Assembly (NCBI GenBank): GCA_958348245.1
Contig: CATVYJ010000003.1
Location: 62,001 to 126,000, forward strand
Direction of reading: 5' to 3'
Length of the DNA stretch: 64,000 nucleotides
Source of the DNA: an uncultured Veillonellaceae bacterium
Lineage (GTDB): Bacteria > Bacillota > Negativicutes > Veillonellales > Dialisteraceae
Position numbers and translations under genes: made by a program
The notes under the pieces: generated by a model
What the model saw: only the letters and a program-made list of their open reading frames with translations
What the model was told of the DNA's origin: nothing
The model's database searches: none
In this document: positions 44,116-53,443 of the stretch, in pieces
Layout of the letters: every line of letters begins with the position of its first letter
Numbering within the stretch: position 1 is the first letter of the stretch

Positions 44116-44149
44116 CAAAACAGACGGGCCCTTCCGGACTCCGTCTGTC
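44116..44149 (-). terminator. Terminator of trxB-nth
   Basis: ACAGACGG / CCGTCTGT stem followed by TTTTG on the minus strand. Confidence 0.7.
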
Positions 44150-44159
44150 TCTCCCGATT

Positions 44160-44795
44160 TTATTCTTTCGGCGCACTGGGGCATACGTCGCGCAGTACGC
44201 ACCCCGCGCAGTCCGGCCGTCTCGCATGGCACACCTCGCGCCCGTGCCAGATGAGCCAGTGATGCGCGGCGGACCAGTCTTCCATGGGAATGGCTTTCTG
44301 CAGCCCCTTCTCCACCTCGATGGGCGTCTTCCCCACAGCGAGCTTCAGCCGGTTTGCCACGCGGAAGACATGCGTATCCACGGCGATAGCCGGATAGCCC
44401 CAGAGAACGCTCCGCACCACGTTGGCCGTCTTGCGCCCCACGCCGGGGAGTTTTGTGAGCGCGTCGAAATCCTGCGGCACTTCTCCGCCGTATTCGTCGA
44501 GAAGCATGCGGCACGCCGCGAGAAGATGCTTCGCCTTCGCGTGATACAGGCCGCAGTCGCGGATCTCGTTTTCCAGCTCGGGAAGCGTGAGGGCGATCAT
44601 TTTTTCCGGGCTGTCGAGACGGGGAAAAATGCGGGCGGTGATGACGTTCACCCGCGCGTCGGTGCACTGTGCGGAAAGCATCACCGCCACAAGAAAGGTA
44701 AAGGGATTGGTGTAATGAAGCGCGGTCTTCCTTTCCCCGTAGGTTTCCTGCAGCCGGCGGAGCTGTTCCTGACGGATGGCTTTGGTCACTCTCAT
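44160..44795 (-). CDS. nth: Endonuclease III
   Basis: 211 residues: helix-hairpin-helix LTKLPGVGRKTANVV with the catalytic Lys, the catalytic Asp in AVDTHVFRVANRL, and a C-terminal 4Fe-4S cluster (CHARRPDCAGCVLRDVC). DNA glycosylase/AP lyase for oxidised pyrimidines. It overlaps trxB by 4 nt. Confidence 0.96.
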   Translation of the reverse strand: MRVTKAIRQEQLRRLQETYGERKTALHYTNPFTFLVAVMLSAQCTDARVNVITARIFPRLDSPEKMIALTLPELENEIRDCGLYHAKAKHLLAACRMLLDEYGGEVPQDFDALTKLPGVGRKTANVVRSVLWGYPAIAVDTHVFRVANRLKLAVGKTPIEVEKGLQKAIPMEDWSAAHHWLIWHGREVCHARRPDCAGCVLRDVCPSAPKE

Positions 44796-45709
44796 TCGCG
44801 CATCAGCAGGTATTCATGCGCTGCCAGCGCCGCTGCCGCTCCCTCGCCCGCCGCGATGATGACCTGTTTGTACGGGCCGTCTGTGACGTCGCCCGCCGCG
44901 AAAAGCCCCGGCACATTCGTCCGCCCCGTCTTGTCCGTGATGATTTCTCCCGCGCCGTTCCGCGCTACATCGTTCGGCAGGAAGCTGCCGTTCGGGATGC
45001 CGCCCGCTTCCACGAAGCACCCTTCCACGGCGATCGTCTCCGTTTCGCCCGTCGCGGTATGGCGCACGGTGACGGACTCCACCTTTTTCGTTCCATCGAT
45101 GCGCTCCGGCACGCACCCCATGAGCACTTCGATATTGTCGTGCTCCTTCATGCGCGCAATCAGAATCTCCTGCGCGCGCAGGCGGCTCCGCACAAGGAGA
45201 TACACCTTCGGACAGAGCAGGGACAATTCCACCGCAGCCTGCACGGCGCTGTCTCCGCCGCCTACCACGGCGACCGTTTTATTCCGGTAAAACGGGCCGT
45301 CGCAGGTGGCGCAGTAGCTCACGCCCCGGCCAGTATACGCCGCTTCCCCGGGGATATCCAGCGTGCGGCTCCGTTTCCCTGCCGTGACAATGCAGGCTTT
45401 GCCCGAGAGCGTCTGCCCGTCGTCCAGATGCGCGAGGAACGTTCCGTCCGCCTGTTTCTCAAGCTTCTCGACCTGCGCGGTCTCAAAAGCCGCCGGATAC
45501 TGGCGCACATGCGCTTCCATTTTGTCCGCCAGTTCAAAACCGGAAATGGACGGAAATCCCAGGTAATTTTCAATCTCCCCGGTGAGCAGGATCTGTCCGC
45601 CGAAATCGGTGGTCACCACCACGGCGCGCAGTTCTTTTCTCGCCGCGTAGAGCGCCGCATTCATCCCCGCCGGGCCGCCGCCGATGATGATCAGGTCGTA
45701 TTGGGTCAT
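44792..45709 (-). CDS. trxB: Thioredoxin reductase
   Basis: 305 residues from ATG 45709 (MTQYDLIIIGGGPAGMNAALYAARK). FAD motif GGGPAG, redox-active CATC in GRGVSYCATCDGPFYRNK, NADPH motif VAVVGGGDSAVQAA, and LFAAGDVTDGPYKQVIIAAGEG near the end. Transfers NADPH electrons to thioredoxin; it could also serve a glutaredoxin-like protein. A longer in-frame start crosses the promoter region. Confidence 0.95.
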   Translation of the reverse strand: MTQYDLIIIGGGPAGMNAALYAARKELRAVVVTTDFGGQILLTGEIENYLGFPSISGFELADKMEAHVRQYPAAFETAQVEKLEKQADGTFLAHLDDGQTLSGKACIVTAGKRSRTLDIPGEAAYTGRGVSYCATCDGPFYRNKTVAVVGGGDSAVQAAVELSLLCPKVYLLVRSRLRAQEILIARMKEHDNIEVLMGCVPERIDGTKKVESVTVRHTATGETETIAVEGCFVEAGGIPNGSFLPNDVARNGAGEIITDKTGRTNVPGLFAAGDVTDGPYKQVIIAAGEGAAAALAAHEYLLMRE

Positions 45710-45791
45710 ACTCGTGCCTCCTCTTTCTATATTGAAATTATTCGTTTTATTTACCTGTATTATACCGGATTTCCAGCCGGGACGCAACGCT

Positions 45792-47423
45792 TCACTGGCC
45801 GTCCCGTTCGCCGATAAATTCCCGCAGGATGGAATGATCCGGCACCGCCGATGCATCCAGTTCGCCGAATGGCAGAAGGAACGTAAGCAGGCGCTGCGCC
45901 TCCGCGTACTGCGGGCTGTCCTTTCCGATGGCGCGCAGCAGAGGCTCCGCCTCTTTCTTCAGCACAGGCAGTTCGTAGATAAGCGCCGTATTGAAAATTT
46001 CCTCCGCCCGTCCCTGAAAGAGAAAAATATTTTCCTCTTCGCCGCGGCGCACCCGGTTCCACGAAGCGAGCGTTTTTTCCGCACCCATGCCCCGGGTGCG
46101 GTTATCGCGCACCATGCGGCGGAGAAGCCGCGTATCCGTAGTGGAAATGCGATTGTGCCCGTTGATGGAGAGCTGCGTGAGCGCCCCCAGATAGATGTGC
46201 ATGCACTGATAGCCCGGTACGAAATGGGTGAGCTCCGGATTCAGCGCGTGCAGGCCCTCCACAAGCACGGGCTGGTCAGGACCGAGCCGGAACGTTTCCC
46301 CGCTCCAGCTGCGCAGGCCTGTCTTGAAATCAAACCGCGGAAGGCGCACCGGGCGGCCTTCGAGGAGTTCCCCCATGAGCCGCTGAAAAAGATCCACGTC
46401 AAGGGCGGAGAGATTTTCATAATTCACGGTCTCTCCTTCCACGCGCTCCCGGTAAAAGTCGTCGAGAGAAACCATGACGGGCTGCGCGCCGTTGACCCAG
46501 AGGTGAACCAGGAGCCGGTTCATGAACGTGGTTTTCCCTGCGGAAGACGGGCCGGCGATGCACACGAGGCGGATTTTCGGATGGCGCTCCGTGATGGCGT
46601 CGGCCAGACGTCCCAGATTTTTCTCATGCCGGGCTTCCGCCATGGAGATGAGATGACGCACCGTGCCCGTCTCGATGGCGCGGTTCAGATCCGCCACATT
46701 GCGGCACCCGATGATTTCCCCCCACTCTTCCGCTTCGAGGAACACTCTGGCAAAAAGGGGCTCCTCTTTATAGGGCGCGATATCCGTTTCGCCCCGCGCG
46801 GGAAAGCGCAGAAGAAAACCCGGCGCATACGGCGTGAGGCAGAATGTCCGCACATATCCCATGTGAGGAAGCATGGGGCCGAAGTAATAATCGGTCACGC
46901 TCCCGCAGCGGTACACGCCGATTCCCGAGAGCGGACGCGCTTCCAGCATATCCGCTTCCGCTTCGCAGCCTTTCTCCCGGAGGTAGCGGATGACCGCCCC
47001 GCAGTCGAGGAGCACCTGCTCGATGGGCCGTCCTTCGCCTGCAATGGCCCGCATGGCCGCTTCAATGCGGGCCAGCTCGTCCGCGCGGGGCGTGTGACCG
47101 TCGGGAAAACGGCAGTAGAGCGCGCACCCGAGAGAATGCTTCACCTCCACATCCGCATCCGGGCCGTACACTTCCCGCACCGCGCAGAGGAGCAGCATGA
47201 TAAGCGTCCGCTGATACGCGAGATACCCGTGCTTTGACGCAAGAGGCACCCAGGTCACTTCCCCCTCCCGGGGAAGCGGCGTCTGGAAATCAAAAATTGC
47301 CCCGCCGCATTGAGCGAGCACCGCCTCGTCCGACACGGCGTCTCCGTGCAGCCGCCGCCACAGCGCCCCCGCCGTTCTGTACTCCGTCCCGTTCAGGACC
47401 GTCTGTTCACAGCGCCATTCCAT
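45792..47423 (-). CDS. Two-domain nucleoside (uridine) kinase-like protein
   Basis: 543 residues from ATG 47423 (MEWRCEQTVLNGTEYRT), GGAGG 7 nt upstream; the frame stays open to 48338 but that part lies over another gene. The N-terminal half (~1-280) resembles the TGS/catalytic-like region of threonyl-tRNA synthetase; the C-terminal half is a P-loop uridine/phosphoribulokinase (IAGPSSAGKTTFMNRLL at ~293, SLDDFYRERVEGETVNYENL, LVEGLHALNPEL). Known from Thermotoga and many Firmicutes as 'nucleoside kinase'; the exact substrate is not established here. Confidence 0.85.
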   Translation of the reverse strand: MEWRCEQTVLNGTEYRTAGALWRRLHGDAVSDEAVLAQCGGAIFDFQTPLPREGEVTWVPLASKHGYLAYQRTLIMLLLCAVREVYGPDADVEVKHSLGCALYCRFPDGHTPRADELARIEAAMRAIAGEGRPIEQVLLDCGAVIRYLREKGCEAEADMLEARPLSGIGVYRCGSVTDYYFGPMLPHMGYVRTFCLTPYAPGFLLRFPARGETDIAPYKEEPLFARVFLEAEEWGEIIGCRNVADLNRAIETGTVRHLISMAEARHEKNLGRLADAITERHPKIRLVCIAGPSSAGKTTFMNRLLVHLWVNGAQPVMVSLDDFYRERVEGETVNYENLSALDVDLFQRLMGELLEGRPVRLPRFDFKTGLRSWSGETFRLGPDQPVLVEGLHALNPELTHFVPGYQCMHIYLGALTQLSINGHNRISTTDTRLLRRMVRDNRTRGMGAEKTLASWNRVRRGEEENIFLFQGRAEEIFNTALIYELPVLKKEAEPLLRAIGKDSPQYAEAQRLLTFLLPFGELDASAVPDHSILREFIGERDGQ

Positions 47424-47537
47424 GTGAGTTCCTCCATTCTGTAAAATTCTCCGCCTGTGCAGCGTCTTTTTATTTCTATGATACAATAGAAATAAAGAAG
47501 GAAAACAGATTTTTTTACAGGAAAGGAGATTTCCTCT

Positions 47538-48245
47538 ATGAATGCGTATGATGACGCACGCTCTCTGGACCGCGGCCTCTCTATCAATATGCCCGGCCTC
47601 ATGAAAGACGTGTATGCCTGGATGGCCATTGCGCTCCTTATCACCGGCGCGACGGCGTATAATGCGGCGCAGAGCCCTTATCTGCTGGGCCTCCTCCTCG
47701 AAAGCCGTCTCAGCATGTGGGCACTCCTCATCGCCACGGTCGCGCTGGTGTGGCACCTCTCTGCCTCCGTAGCGCGCATGTCCCTCAAAAAGGCGGCGGC
47801 CGTATTTATCATCTATTCCATTTTGAACGGCCTCACCATGGCGTCTGTCTTCGTGGTATACACCATGACTTCCATCGCGAGTACGTTCTTTGTCACGGCG
47901 GGGACCTTCGCCGTCATGTCGGTTTACGGCACGATGACGAAGACCGATCTTTCCCGTGTGGGCAATCTGTGTCTCATGGGCCTCTTCGGGCTCATCCTTG
48001 CGACGATCGTCAATTTCTTCTTCGACAATTCCTTCTTTGAACTGCTGATCTCCTATGCGGGCATTCTCATCTTTACGGGCCTCACCGCCTACGACACGCA
48101 GCAGATCCGCCGCATCGCCGAGACGCACGACACGGGAGCCACCGACGCGGGCCAGAAGATCGCCCTCATCGGCGCGCTGTCCCTGTATCTCGATTTCATC
48201 AATCTTTTCCTCTACCTGCTCCGCATAGCGGGCGACCGGAAATAA
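47538..48245 (+). CDS. Bax inhibitor-1/YccA family membrane protein
   Basis: 235 residues with seven predicted membrane helices, the family motifs SSLNGLT-like (YSILNGLTMASVF) and the C-terminal GLTAYDTQQIR with the paired Asp that in BsYetJ act as a pH sensor. A calcium-leak channel-like protein; physiological role in bacteria unclear. GGAAAGGAG 8 nt before the ATG. Divergent from the nucleoside kinase; the extended -10 TGATACAAT at ~47477-47485 could be its promoter. Confidence 0.92.
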   Translation: MNAYDDARSLDRGLSINMPGLMKDVYAWMAIALLITGATAYNAAQSPYLLGLLLESRLSMWALLIATVALVWHLSASVARMSLKKAAAVFIIYSILNGLTMASVFVVYTMTSIASTFFVTAGTFAVMSVYGTMTKTDLSRVGNLCLMGLFGLILATIVNFFFDNSFFELLISYAGILIFTGLTAYDTQQIRRIAETHDTGATDAGQKIALIGALSLYLDFINLFLYLLRIAGDRK

Positions 48246-48250
48246 AACGG

Positions 48251-48290
48251 AGAAAGGCCGTTTCTCTTTCGGAGAAGCGGCCTTTTTCTG
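48251..48290 (+). terminator. Terminator of the Bax inhibitor-1 gene
   Basis: AGAAAGGCCG-TTTCTC / GGAGAAGCGGCCTTTTTCT hairpin. Confidence 0.8.
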
Positions 48291-48336
48291 TGTCCGCCGG
48301 GGACGCCGCGGCGGGCGCGCTTCGCGGGAAACGCGC

Positions 48337-48381
48337 AAAAAAAGAAAGCCCGGGGCTTTTGCCTGACGGGCTTTCTTTTTT
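48337..48381 (-). terminator. Terminator of leuS
   Basis: AAGAAAGCCCG / CGGGCTTTCTT stem with T-runs on both sides, facing the previous terminator. Confidence 0.85.
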
Positions 48382-48405
48382 GCCTGCGCCGCAGCCGGCG
48401 GGCAG

Positions 48406-50871
48406 TTATTTGACGACGATATTGACCACGCGTCCGGGAACGACGATGCATTTCACGATGGTCTTGCCGTCGGTGTATTTCGCCACTTCCGGCAGCGCCT
48501 TCGCCTTGTCTGCAACGGCGTCTTTATCCATTTCCACCGGCACCCGGAGAGTCGCACGGAGTTTGCCGTTCACCTGCACGGCCAGCTCCACTTCGTCCAC
48601 CACGAGAGCGCTCCGATCCACTTCCGGCCATTTCACATCGTGTACGCTCTGTTCGGGTTCGTCCAGATGCTGCCACAGCTCTTCCGTGATGTGCGGCACG
48701 AACGGCGCGAGGAGGATAAGGAGATTCCGCACGAGCTCTCTGGCGCACGCTTCGTGGATGGCGTCATGCTTCTCCACGTAGAGATACATGGCGTTCACCA
48801 GTTCCATGATGGAACTGATGGCCGTATTGAAATTGAACTTGCCGTCCAGATCGTCCGTCACCTTCGCGATGGTCTGGTGCAGGCGTCGGCGGAGATTCTT
48901 CTCGTCTTCATTGAGTTCCGGCGCGCTGGTCTTGGCGAGCTCCATATAGCGGCCCACGATGGCCCACACGCGCTTCAGGAAGCGGTAGGAGCCTTCCACC
49001 CCCTGGTCGCTCCACGCGAGGTCTTTTTCCGGCGGCGCGGTGAAGAGGATGAAGAGGCGGGCGGTATCCGCGCCGTACTTTCCGACAATTTCTTCCGGGC
49101 TGACCACATTGCCCACGGATTTGCTCATCTTGCCGCCGTCTTTCAGCACCATGCCCTGGCAGAGGAGGTTCGTAAACGGCTCGGCGTCGCGCACAAGGCC
49201 CTCGTCCTGGAGGACTTTCATAAAGAAGCGCGAATAGAGCAGGTGAAGGATGGCGTGCTCGATGCCGCCGATGTACTGATCCACCGGCATCCAGTAATCG
49301 GCCTTTTCCCGGTCAAAAGGCGCGTCCGCATTCTTCGGATCGCAGTACCGGAGGAAATACCAGGAGGAGTCGATGAAGGTGTCCATGGTGTCCGTCTCGC
49401 GGATGGCGTCAGCACCGCAGTGCGGGCATTTGCAGTGAAGGAACTTCTCGCTCGTCTGGAGCGGCGACGTCGCGCCGGCCACGAAGTCCACATCTTCCGG
49501 CAGGAGCACGGGCAGATCTTCTTCCGGCACAAGCACCGGGCCGCAGTGCGGGCAGTTGATGATCGGGATGGGGCAGCCCCAGTAGCGCTGGCGGGAAATG
49601 AGCCAGTCGCGGAGACGGTAGTTCACCTTGCCTTCGCCGATGCCCATTTCTTCAAATTTCTTCGTGATGGCTTCGCGTCCTTCCGCGGAAGTGAGGCCCG
49701 TAAACTCGCCGGAATCCACGAGAACGCCGTCTTCATGATAAGCGTCGTCCATATCGTCCAGCGCGAGAGAATGCGCCTTGTTCTGCACCACCAGCTTGAC
49801 GGGCAGATGGTATTTCTTTGCGAAAGCCCAGTCGCGTTCGTCGTGCGCCGGTACGGCCATGACCGCGCCCGTGCCGTATTCGTAGAGGACGTAGTTGGCG
49901 ATCCAGATCGGCACGCGTTCGCCCGTGAGGGGATGCACGGCGTAACTGCCGGTGAACATGCCCAGCTTTTCCGCCGCTTCCGACGTGCGGTCGATGTCGT
50001 TTTCGTTCTTTACCTTATCGATGAAGGCGCGGATGGCGTCCGCCTCGGGATTGCCTTCAATGAGCTTCGGCACGAGAGGATGCTCCGGCGCGAGCACCAT
50101 GTAGGTCACGCCGTACACCGTATCCACGCGGGTGGTGTACACAGGAATGGTCTCGTCCATCCCTTCCACCTTGAAGGAGAACTGCGTGCCCGTGGAGCGC
50201 CCGATCCAGTTGCGCTGCATGGTTTTCACCCGTTCCGGCCAGCCCGGCATATGGTCGAGATCCGCCAGAAGCCGGTCCGCGTAGGCGGTGATCTTCAGGA
50301 ACCACTGGGAGAGGTCTTTCTTCACCACCGGCGTCTTGCACCGCCAGCAGCAGCCTTCCTCCACCTGTTCGTTGGCGAGCACCGTATGGCAGCTTTCGCA
50401 CCAGTTGACCTTCGCTTCTTTCTTGTACGCGAGGCCGCGCTTGTAGAAAATTTCGAAGAGCTTCTGGGTATGCTTGTAATAGTCTTCCCGGCAGGTGAGC
50501 ACCTTGCGGTCCCAATCGTAAGAAAGGCCCAGTTCTTCCTGCTGACGGGTCATATTGTCAATATTGGAATAGGTCCACTTCGCCGGCGGAATGCCATGCT
50601 TGATGGCCGCGTTTTCCGCAGGCATGCCAAACGCGTCAAACCCCATGGGATGAATCACGTTGAAGCCCTGCATTTTCTTGAAGCGGGCGATGACGTCTCC
50701 GATGGAGTAGTTCCGCACGTGGCCCATGTGGAGATTGCCCGACGGATAAGGGAACATTTCCAGTACATAATACTTTTTCTTGTTCGGATCTTCTTTCACT
50801 GCGAAAGCGTCCGTGTCCTTCCAGATCTTCTGCCATTTTTTCTCGATCTGCTGAGGAACGTATTTTTCCAT
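48406..50871 (-). CDS. leuS: Leucyl-tRNA synthetase
   Basis: 821 residues from ATG 50871 (MEKYVPQQIEKKWQKIW). Class I HIGH-type motif PYPSGNLHMGHVRNY, CP1 editing domain, and KMSKS (GGKMSKSVGNVV); C-terminal anticodon-binding and tail domains. Charges tRNA-Leu. It follows a short ~66-nt leader with no T-box. Confidence 0.98.
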   Translation of the reverse strand: MEKYVPQQIEKKWQKIWKDTDAFAVKEDPNKKKYYVLEMFPYPSGNLHMGHVRNYSIGDVIARFKKMQGFNVIHPMGFDAFGMPAENAAIKHGIPPAKWTYSNIDNMTRQQEELGLSYDWDRKVLTCREDYYKHTQKLFEIFYKRGLAYKKEAKVNWCESCHTVLANEQVEEGCCWRCKTPVVKKDLSQWFLKITAYADRLLADLDHMPGWPERVKTMQRNWIGRSTGTQFSFKVEGMDETIPVYTTRVDTVYGVTYMVLAPEHPLVPKLIEGNPEADAIRAFIDKVKNENDIDRTSEAAEKLGMFTGSYAVHPLTGERVPIWIANYVLYEYGTGAVMAVPAHDERDWAFAKKYHLPVKLVVQNKAHSLALDDMDDAYHEDGVLVDSGEFTGLTSAEGREAITKKFEEMGIGEGKVNYRLRDWLISRQRYWGCPIPIINCPHCGPVLVPEEDLPVLLPEDVDFVAGATSPLQTSEKFLHCKCPHCGADAIRETDTMDTFIDSSWYFLRYCDPKNADAPFDREKADYWMPVDQYIGGIEHAILHLLYSRFFMKVLQDEGLVRDAEPFTNLLCQGMVLKDGGKMSKSVGNVVSPEEIVGKYGADTARLFILFTAPPEKDLAWSDQGVEGSYRFLKRVWAIVGRYMELAKTSAPELNEDEKNLRRRLHQTIAKVTDDLDGKFNFNTAISSIMELVNAMYLYVEKHDAIHEACARELVRNLLILLAPFVPHITEELWQHLDEPEQSVHDVKWPEVDRSALVVDEVELAVQVNGKLRATLRVPVEMDKDAVADKAKALPEVAKYTDGKTIVKCIVVPGRVVNIVVK

Positions 50872-50943
50872 GCAACTCACCTTCCATACCTGTAGAGGAA
50901 ATCCGCCCTGATTTCCCCATGATTTATATGCATATCAGTTTCC

Positions 50944-50972
50944 ATTATAATATGCGGGTCCCGGAGCGTCAA
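50944..50972 (-). promoter_or_regulatory. Promoter of leuS
   Basis: Minus strand TTGACG (50967-50972), 17-nt spacer, perfect TATAAT (50944-50949). Confidence 0.8.
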
Positions 50973-50974
50973 AC

Positions 50975-51003
50975 GAAAAAGGAGAAGCCTCCGCTTCCCC
51001 TTT
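50975..51003 (-). terminator. Terminator of the GH18 protein gene
   Basis: GGGGAAGCGGAGGCTTCTCC hairpin followed by TTTTTCGTTT, 7 nt after the stop. Confidence 0.8.
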
Positions 51004-51010
51004 CCGCCGC

Positions 51011-52366
51011 TCAGAGCGCACTGTCCAGCGCGCTGTAAATTTCCGGCGTCTCATAGCCATAGCGCCAGAATGCCGCCCCCGCGAGGCCGTATTTGTCCAC
51101 CAGGCCGAGCTTCGCCGCAAGGGAACGGCCCTCCTCGAGCCACACCCGGCGGCGGACGCCGTTCTCCCGCCAGTCCGCATAAAACATTCTTTCTTTATCC
51201 TGCCAGCGCGGCACGATCTTGTGCCGGCGGGCAAAATCATCCGTGTAGTATACGGTGAGCACGTCCGAATCCACCCGTCCGTCGTCGCCCGTCCATACCC
51301 GCGTATAGAAAGGCAGCCCCAGCACGAGCTGCCGGGCGGGCACCTCTTCCAGCAGCGGCGGCAGGACGCGCTCCAGCCAGTCATACGCGGAGACCGGTCC
51401 CGCCCAGGGACTCGACCCGCCCGTCTGGTCGTAGCCCATGAGGATCTCGTAGTCCGCGTGTGCCGCGAGCCCTTTCCGATCATAGCAGCCGCTCCAGTAG
51501 CTGTCGGCCGAGCCTAGAGGGCTGATGTCCACGGAGAGCTGCCGGCCCATCCCGTGAAGCACGTCCGCCGCGTCGCCCACAAAGTCCACGTAGGCTTTTG
51601 CGTCGGCGGGGTTCATATTTTCAAAGTCCAGATTCCACCCGTCCAGCCCGTATACCGCCGTATACGCTTCGAGGCGGCGCAGGAACTGGCGGCGCTTCTC
51701 CTCATCGGCGAGGAACGCCGTCGTGGCGTCCGGGTCAAAATCATTATTCACCATGGGCATCACCGCTACGCCCGCCGCCTGCGCCCGGCTGATATAGTCG
51801 ATGGGATAGTACCGCTTCCCTTCGCGGATCATATCATATGTGCCCCATCCGGGCGCTACGATGCGGCGCGCGCCGTCCCCGCCGAAAAATGGACGGGACG
51901 GATCGAAATCCGTGTCCGGGTCCCACATGAGAAGCACCGGCTCCGCGTCCTTCTTCGCCTTCTTTTTCTCCGCTTTTTTCTTCTCCGCCTTTTTCGGCTT
52001 GTCAAATTTGATTTCCTTTTTCTTTTCGTTCAGCTTGAACGCAAGCCCCGCCTGGCGCCCGAAAAAAGTCAGGTCTGCGAGACCGTCCTTTCCTACGGGA
52101 AGCCGCACGGTTTCCCTGCCGCCTTCGACGGGCACCGCCGCATAGTACGCGCCGCCTTCGGCGGCAATATCCCACCGGCCGCCCCGGGCGAGCGTCTCCG
52201 GTGCGCCGTACACGCGGCCGTCCCGCAGCACAAGGGCCACGCCTTTCCAGTCTTTATTCCTGATCCGCAGCGCGTCGCCGCCGGCGCTGTCCGCCGCCTC
52301 CGCGCACACCGCGCCCGCTGCCAGCAGCAGCGCCAGAGACGCCGCCGTCCGCATCCATCGTTTCAT
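51011..52366 (-). CDS. Secreted glycoside hydrolase family 18 protein (YaaH/SleL-like)
   Basis: 451 residues: signal peptide (RTAASLALLLAAGAVCAEA), an N-terminal beta domain resembling copper amine oxidase N-domain folds (~30-115), a Lys/Glu-rich linker (EKKKAEKKKAKKDAEP, ~125-145), and a GH18 barrel with the catalytic motif LDGWNLDFEN (~242) and MGYDQTGGSSPWAG. Related YaaH enzymes cut peptidoglycan between GlcNAc and muramic units; probable wall hydrolase. Its promoter was not identified. Confidence 0.86.
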   Translation of the reverse strand: MKRWMRTAASLALLLAAGAVCAEAADSAGGDALRIRNKDWKGVALVLRDGRVYGAPETLARGGRWDIAAEGGAYYAAVPVEGGRETVRLPVGKDGLADLTFFGRQAGLAFKLNEKKKEIKFDKPKKAEKKKAEKKKAKKDAEPVLLMWDPDTDFDPSRPFFGGDGARRIVAPGWGTYDMIREGKRYYPIDYISRAQAAGVAVMPMVNNDFDPDATTAFLADEEKRRQFLRRLEAYTAVYGLDGWNLDFENMNPADAKAYVDFVGDAADVLHGMGRQLSVDISPLGSADSYWSGCYDRKGLAAHADYEILMGYDQTGGSSPWAGPVSAYDWLERVLPPLLEEVPARQLVLGLPFYTRVWTGDDGRVDSDVLTVYYTDDFARRHKIVPRWQDKERMFYADWRENGVRRRVWLEEGRSLAAKLGLVDKYGLAGAAFWRYGYETPEIYSALDSAL

Positions 52367-52481
52367 TCGTATCCTTTCCGCCGCAGGCCGCGGCTTCCTT
52401 CTGTTGTCAGCATGGGTATAATGAAAATAATATAAAAGATGCGCCGCCCCCTGTCAAGGAAACGGCGCGGAAAGGACTCCC

Positions 52482-53279
52482 ATGCACCAGTATCTCACCT
52501 TCATCGGCGACTTCCCCATCCGCTTCTACGGCATTTTCTTCTCGCTGGGCATTCTCTCCGGATGCATCACCGCCTATTTTCTTCTGAAAAAAGACGGACG
52601 CGGCTGGGAATCGCACATCTTTGACCTGGGACTCACCATCGCCTTCGCCGGCATTCTCGGCGGCCGTCTGTGGGACGTCTTCTTCTTCGACTGGGACTAC
52701 TATCACGACCACCTGTCGGAGCTCCTCTTCGTCTGGCAGGGCGGCATGGCTATCCAGGGCGGGCTCCTCTTCGCCTTCGCCGCCGCCTACGTCTATCTGC
52801 GGCGGCACCGCATCCCGGTTCTCTCCTTCGCGGACGTGGTCGCCCCGGCCATCATCCTCGGGCAGGCCGTGGGCCGCATTGCCAACTTCATGAACGGCGA
52901 CGCCTTCGGCCACCCCACAGGCGGAGACTTCGGCCTCCTCTATCCCCACACCACGCTCGCCTTCCGCACCTACGGCGCGCAGCCTCTCTGGCCGGCGGAA
53001 GTGTGGGAGTGCCAGGGCGACATCCTCATCTTTGTCCTGCTCCTGTGGTTCTCCTGCTTCCGCCATGCGAAAGGCGCCGTCTTCTGCCTCTACATCATGC
53101 TCTACTCCCTTCTGCGCTTCTTCCTCGAATACCTCCGGGGCGACTACGGCACACTCCTCTGGGGCCTCAAGAGCGCCCAGCTCACCAGCCTCGCCGCCTT
53201 CACCCTCGCCGCCCTCTGCTTCCTCTACTTCCACTTCAAATACAAAGACGAAACGGACGAACCAGCCACAGAAAAATAA
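52482..53279 (+). CDS. lgt: Prolipoprotein diacylglyceryl transferase
   Basis: 265 residues, seven membrane helices, with the Lgt signature GQAVGRIANFMNGDAFG and IRFYGIFFSLGILSG. Adds diacylglycerol to lipobox Cys of prolipoproteins such as those in this window. The region VWQGGMAIQGGL has Gln where many Lgt have His, a position known to vary. Plus strand, single-gene unit. Confidence 0.95.
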   Translation: MHQYLTFIGDFPIRFYGIFFSLGILSGCITAYFLLKKDGRGWESHIFDLGLTIAFAGILGGRLWDVFFFDWDYYHDHLSELLFVWQGGMAIQGGLLFAFAAAYVYLRRHRIPVLSFADVVAPAIILGQAVGRIANFMNGDAFGHPTGGDFGLLYPHTTLAFRTYGAQPLWPAEVWECQGDILIFVLLLWFSCFRHAKGAVFCLYIMLYSLLRFFLEYLRGDYGTLLWGLKSAQLTSLAAFTLAALCFLYFHFKYKDETDEPATEK

Positions 53280-53285
53280 CCACAT

Positions 53286-53316
53286 AAAACCGCCGGACTT
53301 ACTCCGGCGGTTTTTG
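53286..53316 (+). terminator. Terminator of lgt
   Basis: AAACCGCCGGA / TCCGGCGGTTT hairpin followed by TTGTG. Confidence 0.8.
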
Positions 53317-53400
53317 TGATCGGTTTAGCAACGAAAAAGAACATCAAAACTAAGCAGATTGACAGCCTCATTATCGCAGCGGCATGCTGCAAAATTTGTC

Positions 53401-53440
53401 AAAAAAAATTCCCGCTTCCCTTTTTGGAGAAGCGGGATTG
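53401..53440 (-). terminator. Terminator of the Zorya operon
   Basis: Hairpin ATCCCGCTTCTCC / GGGAAGCGGGAAT with TTTTTTT on the minus strand, 3 nt after zorD. It is very similar to the terminator at 60823-60866 on the other side of the operon. Confidence 0.8.
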
Positions 53441-53443
53441 CTT

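Noticed and set aside
47424..48338. Upstream extension of the nucleoside kinase frame to 48338
   Set aside because: The extension lies antisense to the Bax inhibitor-1 gene; the ATG at 47423 has GGAGG in place.
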